Source: CAZNNH01 sp964574335 (GTDB lineage: Bacteria > Acidobacteriota > Vicinamibacteria > Fen-336). From it: a DNA stretch of 13,207 nucleotides. A program made the translations under genes and the position numbers. The stretch spans positions 1 to 13,207 of the forward strand of contig CAZNNH010000177.1 in NCBI GenBank assembly GCA_964574335.1. Direction: 5' to 3'. The notes under the pieces were generated by a model that was not told the DNA's origin, made no database searches, and worked only from the letters and a program-made list of their open reading frames with translations. Below are positions 12,722-13,207 of the stretch, piece by piece; position 1 is the stretch's first letter, and every line of letters begins with the position of its first letter.

Positions 12722-13207
12722 TCACTTTATGCCAGCCTTGAGATCCCGAAGCCTCTGCTCCACTCCCTTGCGGACGCGTTCGTCCGGATCTGTGTCCCGG
12801 ATCTCTTCCAGCAAGGCCCGGTCCTTGAGCCCACCTACCGCGCGCGCGCGTACTCTCGGGTCCGGTGCGGTCCGCGCGAGGTCGCTGAGGGTGGCCTGAT
12901 CCTGCAGGTGGTCCAGCGCAGCCTGGCGCACCCTCCCATCCGAGTCGGTCTTGGCCACCTCAGCAGCAGTCGCCGGCCTCGGTTGTCCCAGCCTCTCCGC
13001 GGCGGTCACGCGCACTCGCCAGTCGGGGTCGGACCTGGCGATCCTCCCGAGAATATCGGCGTCTTTGACGTAGGCGGTGGCGCTCTCGCGCACTCCAGGA
13101 ACAAGATCGCCCAACGCGACCTCCCCGACCACGGTCTGTGCCTCCAGGAGTCCCACAGCGATCGCCCGTACATGCGGGTCCGGTGAGTTCCTCGCCAAGT
13201 CCTCGAG
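12722..13207 (-). CDS. HEAT-repeat protein, C-terminal part (5' end outside window)
   Basis: The frame is open to the right edge and about 160 residues are visible. They consist of short helical repeats with the pattern (A)xxDPDxRVRxxAxxxL: SPDPHVRAIAVGLL, SDPDWRVRVTAAERL, TDSDGRVRQAALDHL, TAPDPRVRARAVGGL and TDPDERVRKGVEQRL. This is the HEAT/PBS-lyase-like repeat family, an alpha-helical scaffold for protein-protein contacts. A TTG codon at 13198 could start translation, but the preceding bases continue the repeat, so the real start is probably beyond the window. It ends 47 bases before the secreted repeat protein, on the same strand. Partner and location are unknown. Confidence 0.8.
   Translation of the reverse strand, partial: LEDLARNSPDPHVRAIAVGLLEAQTVVGEVALGDLVPGVRESATAYVKDADILGRIARSDPDWRVRVTAAERLGQPRPATAAEVAKTDSDGRVRQAALDHLQDQATLSDLARTAPDPRVRARAVGGLKDRALLEEIRDTDPDERVRKGVEQRLRDLKAGIK

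Noticed and set aside
1..13207. Insertion sequence, integron, prophage or CRISPR array
   Set aside because: No transposase, integrase or phage genes, no flanking inverted repeats with target duplications, and no regularly spaced direct repeats.

Overview
The window is 13.2 kb of very G+C-rich bacterial DNA. Codons end overwhelmingly in G or C, GTG starts are frequent, genes are tightly packed, and Tat and Sec export signals are present. It looks like a chromosomal piece from an uncultured Gram-negative bacterium of the Rokubacteria/Methylomirabilota, Desulfobacterota or Acidobacteria type. That placement is inference from gene content and composition; there is no marker gene. No mobile element, CRISPR array, tRNA or rRNA is visible.

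Left part (1-3451): the 3' end of a PhoH-type ATPase gene (+) converges on a three-gene minus-strand cassette that reads crcB (fluoride channel), DUF190 protein, YpeA-type acetyltransferase, with almost no space between genes. Divergent from crcB is a major facilitator transporter that resembles the animal lysosomal MFSD1 family. It converges on a Tat-exported protein of the ATC-hydrolase family. Both left-hand convergent junctions carry the same short G/C stem followed by a T-rich run.

Middle (3516-9905): a large GT-C-like membrane protein (-), then a redox module. On the minus strand a C_GCAxxG_C_C protein is followed by a two-heme, Tat-exported protein that resembles split-Soret cytochrome c. 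A LysR regulator is transcribed divergently, with a T-N11-A operator candidate in the shared intergenic region. Downstream of lysR on the plus strand are a membrane-anchored SGNH-type hydrolase and a secreted S9-type serine hydrolase, overlapping by ATGA.

Right part (9910-13207, all minus): a STAS-domain protein that lacks the phosphorylatable serine, a small hydrophobic protein followed by a frameshifted coding remnant, a SEC-C zinc-motif protein, a nearly 490-bp non-coding stretch with a perfect 9-2-9 palindrome, a secreted protein with two carboxypeptidase-regulatory-like repeats, and a HEAT-repeat protein that runs off the edge.

The most coherent multi-gene unit is the LysR / C_GCAxxG_C_C / split-Soret cytochrome module. 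No wholly new system can be proved from the sequence alone.
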